DNA of 64,000 bases from Penium margaritaceum. Its lineage: Eukaryota; Streptophyta; Zygnematophyceae; Desmidiales; Peniaceae. Position numbers and translations under genes: made by a program. Location of the stretch: contig SZWC01000553.1 in assembly GCA_023375785.1 (NCBI GenBank), positions 294,838 to 358,837 on the forward strand. The letters are read 5' to 3'. The notes beneath the pieces are model-generated. The model was not told where the DNA came from and made no database searches. It was given only the letters and a program-made list of their open reading frames with translations. Shown in pieces: positions 63,486-64,000 of the stretch (its first letter is position 1; the number at the start of each line of letters is the position of its first letter).

Positions 63486-63999
63486 GGAGTGGGGCCAATC
63501 TTCGCGAGGGAGCCGGCTCAGGGCATCCGCGTGTCGATTGGCGAGTGTGGGCTAGTACTTGATCTTGAAGTTATAGCCCTGCAGGAGGAGGACCCATTTG
63601 GCCAAGATACCCTCATGGTTTTGTGTTGTGAGGAGCCATTGTAACGCTTGGTGATCGATCAGGACAGTGAAAGGCTTGCCGTTCTTGATGTAGTTGCGGA
63701 AGTGCTGAAGCACCCATAGCACAGCCAAACACTCGCCCTTCACTGGTGGGTAGTTCTGCTCACCCTCGGTGAGGGCGCGGCTGNNNNNGAGCCATTGTAA
63801 CGCTTGGTGATCAATCAGGACAGTGAAAGGCTTGCCGTTCTTGATGTAGCTGCGGAAGTGCTGAAGCACCCATAGCACAGCCAAACACTCGCCCTTCACT
63901 GGTGGGTAGTTCTGCTCACCCTCGGTGAGGGCGCGGCTGGCATACGCAATCACTCGTTGAACTGAATCTTGGACCGATTGTGACACTATGGCGCCGAGG
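63486..63999 (-). CDS. Element I reverse transcriptase RNase H domain
   Basis: The minus strand encodes VIAYASRALTEGEQNYPP, KGECLAVLWVLQHFRSYI and FTVLIDHQALQWL. It ends LLQGYNFKIKY with NRHADALSRLP shortly after. This is the classic Ty3/gypsy RNase H signature and the tether to integrase. The RT proper lies beyond the right edge. Part of the domain is present twice because of an assembly artefact around the 5-N gap. Confidence 0.88.
63633..63939. other. 151-bp duplicated flank around a 5-N gap
   Basis: Positions 63633-63783 and 63789-63939 are the same 151 bp (gagccattgtaacgcttggt to gcgcggctg) with two differences, separated by five Ns. The simplest reading is two contigs whose overlapping ends were not merged. 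Confidence 0.85.
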
Positions 64000-64000
64000 C

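Larger units (their letters stand above)
38140..63999 (-). mobile_element. Ty3/gypsy-type element I, very large, host of F and H
   Basis: Minus-strand parts from right to left are RNase H (63999-63486), a Pro-rich segment with retropepsin (63485-62376), a long gag-like region (62354-59640), the integrase zinc-binding and core domains (59635-58776), an integrase C-terminal region (40173-39759), and a tandem zinc-finger region (39508-38140). Copia elements H (54398-58775) and F (40174-53960) sit between integrase core and C-terminus. The RT and 5' end lie outside the window. Linking the left and right pieces into one element is inference from orientation and domain order. It is broken, by two large insertions and several smaller changes. 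Confidence 0.55.

Overview
This window is eukaryotic nuclear DNA made almost entirely of nested LTR retrotransposons. I could confirm no host gene in it. The likely host is a plant or a streptophyte alga. The main reason is that the commonest family has a primer-binding site of the tggtatcagagcc type, which pairs with the 3' end of initiator tRNA-Met and is typical of plant Ty1/copia elements. All Ty1/copia families show copia gag, integrase and YVDD reverse-transcriptase features, and one very large Ty3/gypsy-type element spans the right side. I cannot name the species. Labels such as A-4 are mine and apply only to this window.

Layout. 1-3321: two plus-strand family A copies, one inside the other. 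3322-5187: unassigned DNA with an 82-bp tandem repeat. 5188-9843: two family B copies (B-1 interrupted by B-2), preceded by an inverted B LTR piece. 9844-20349: old minus-strand copy A-3, split by the nearly whole minus-strand copy A-4 (9987-15872, both LTRs, tRNA-iMet primer site, gag-PR-IN-RT-RH). 20350-24503: an inverted B LTR piece, B-3 and an unassigned insert. 24504-36953: a scrambled cluster of family A pieces in both orientations, with a solo LTR, a diverged H-type LTR piece and a 192-bp tandem duplication. 36954-40173: minus-strand DNA with a tandem zinc-finger coding region and an integrase C-terminal region. 40174-53960: copia element F, with copia element G inserted in its reverse transcriptase (44482-50725). 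54398-58775: element H, a short copia relative with gag and a protease remnant but no recognisable polymerase. 58776-63999: minus-strand gypsy-type element I (integrase, a long gag-like region, a retropepsin domain, RNase H). F and H appear to sit inside I, so I runs from about 38140 beyond the right edge.

How the parts relate. Nesting gives relative ages: A-3 is older than A-4, A-2 than A-1, A-5 than solo LTR A-6, B-1 than B-2, F than G, and I than both F and H. By eye the paired LTRs of G, F and A-4 differ at only a few percent of positions, so these are the young layers; A-2, A-3, A-5 and the B copies are old. Most of the interest is in unusual element architecture: gypsy-type I with a retropepsin and gag-like region between RNase H and integrase plus a zinc-finger tail, two families (B and H) with a half-tRNA primer site, the gag-only element H with internal repeats, and short motifs and stem-loops shared between LTRs.

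Assembly caveats. There are three N runs and six single-N joins. The single Ns mostly lie in or at LTRs and mark skipped sequence rather than single unknown bases. One 5-N gap is flanked by an unmerged 151-bp duplication.
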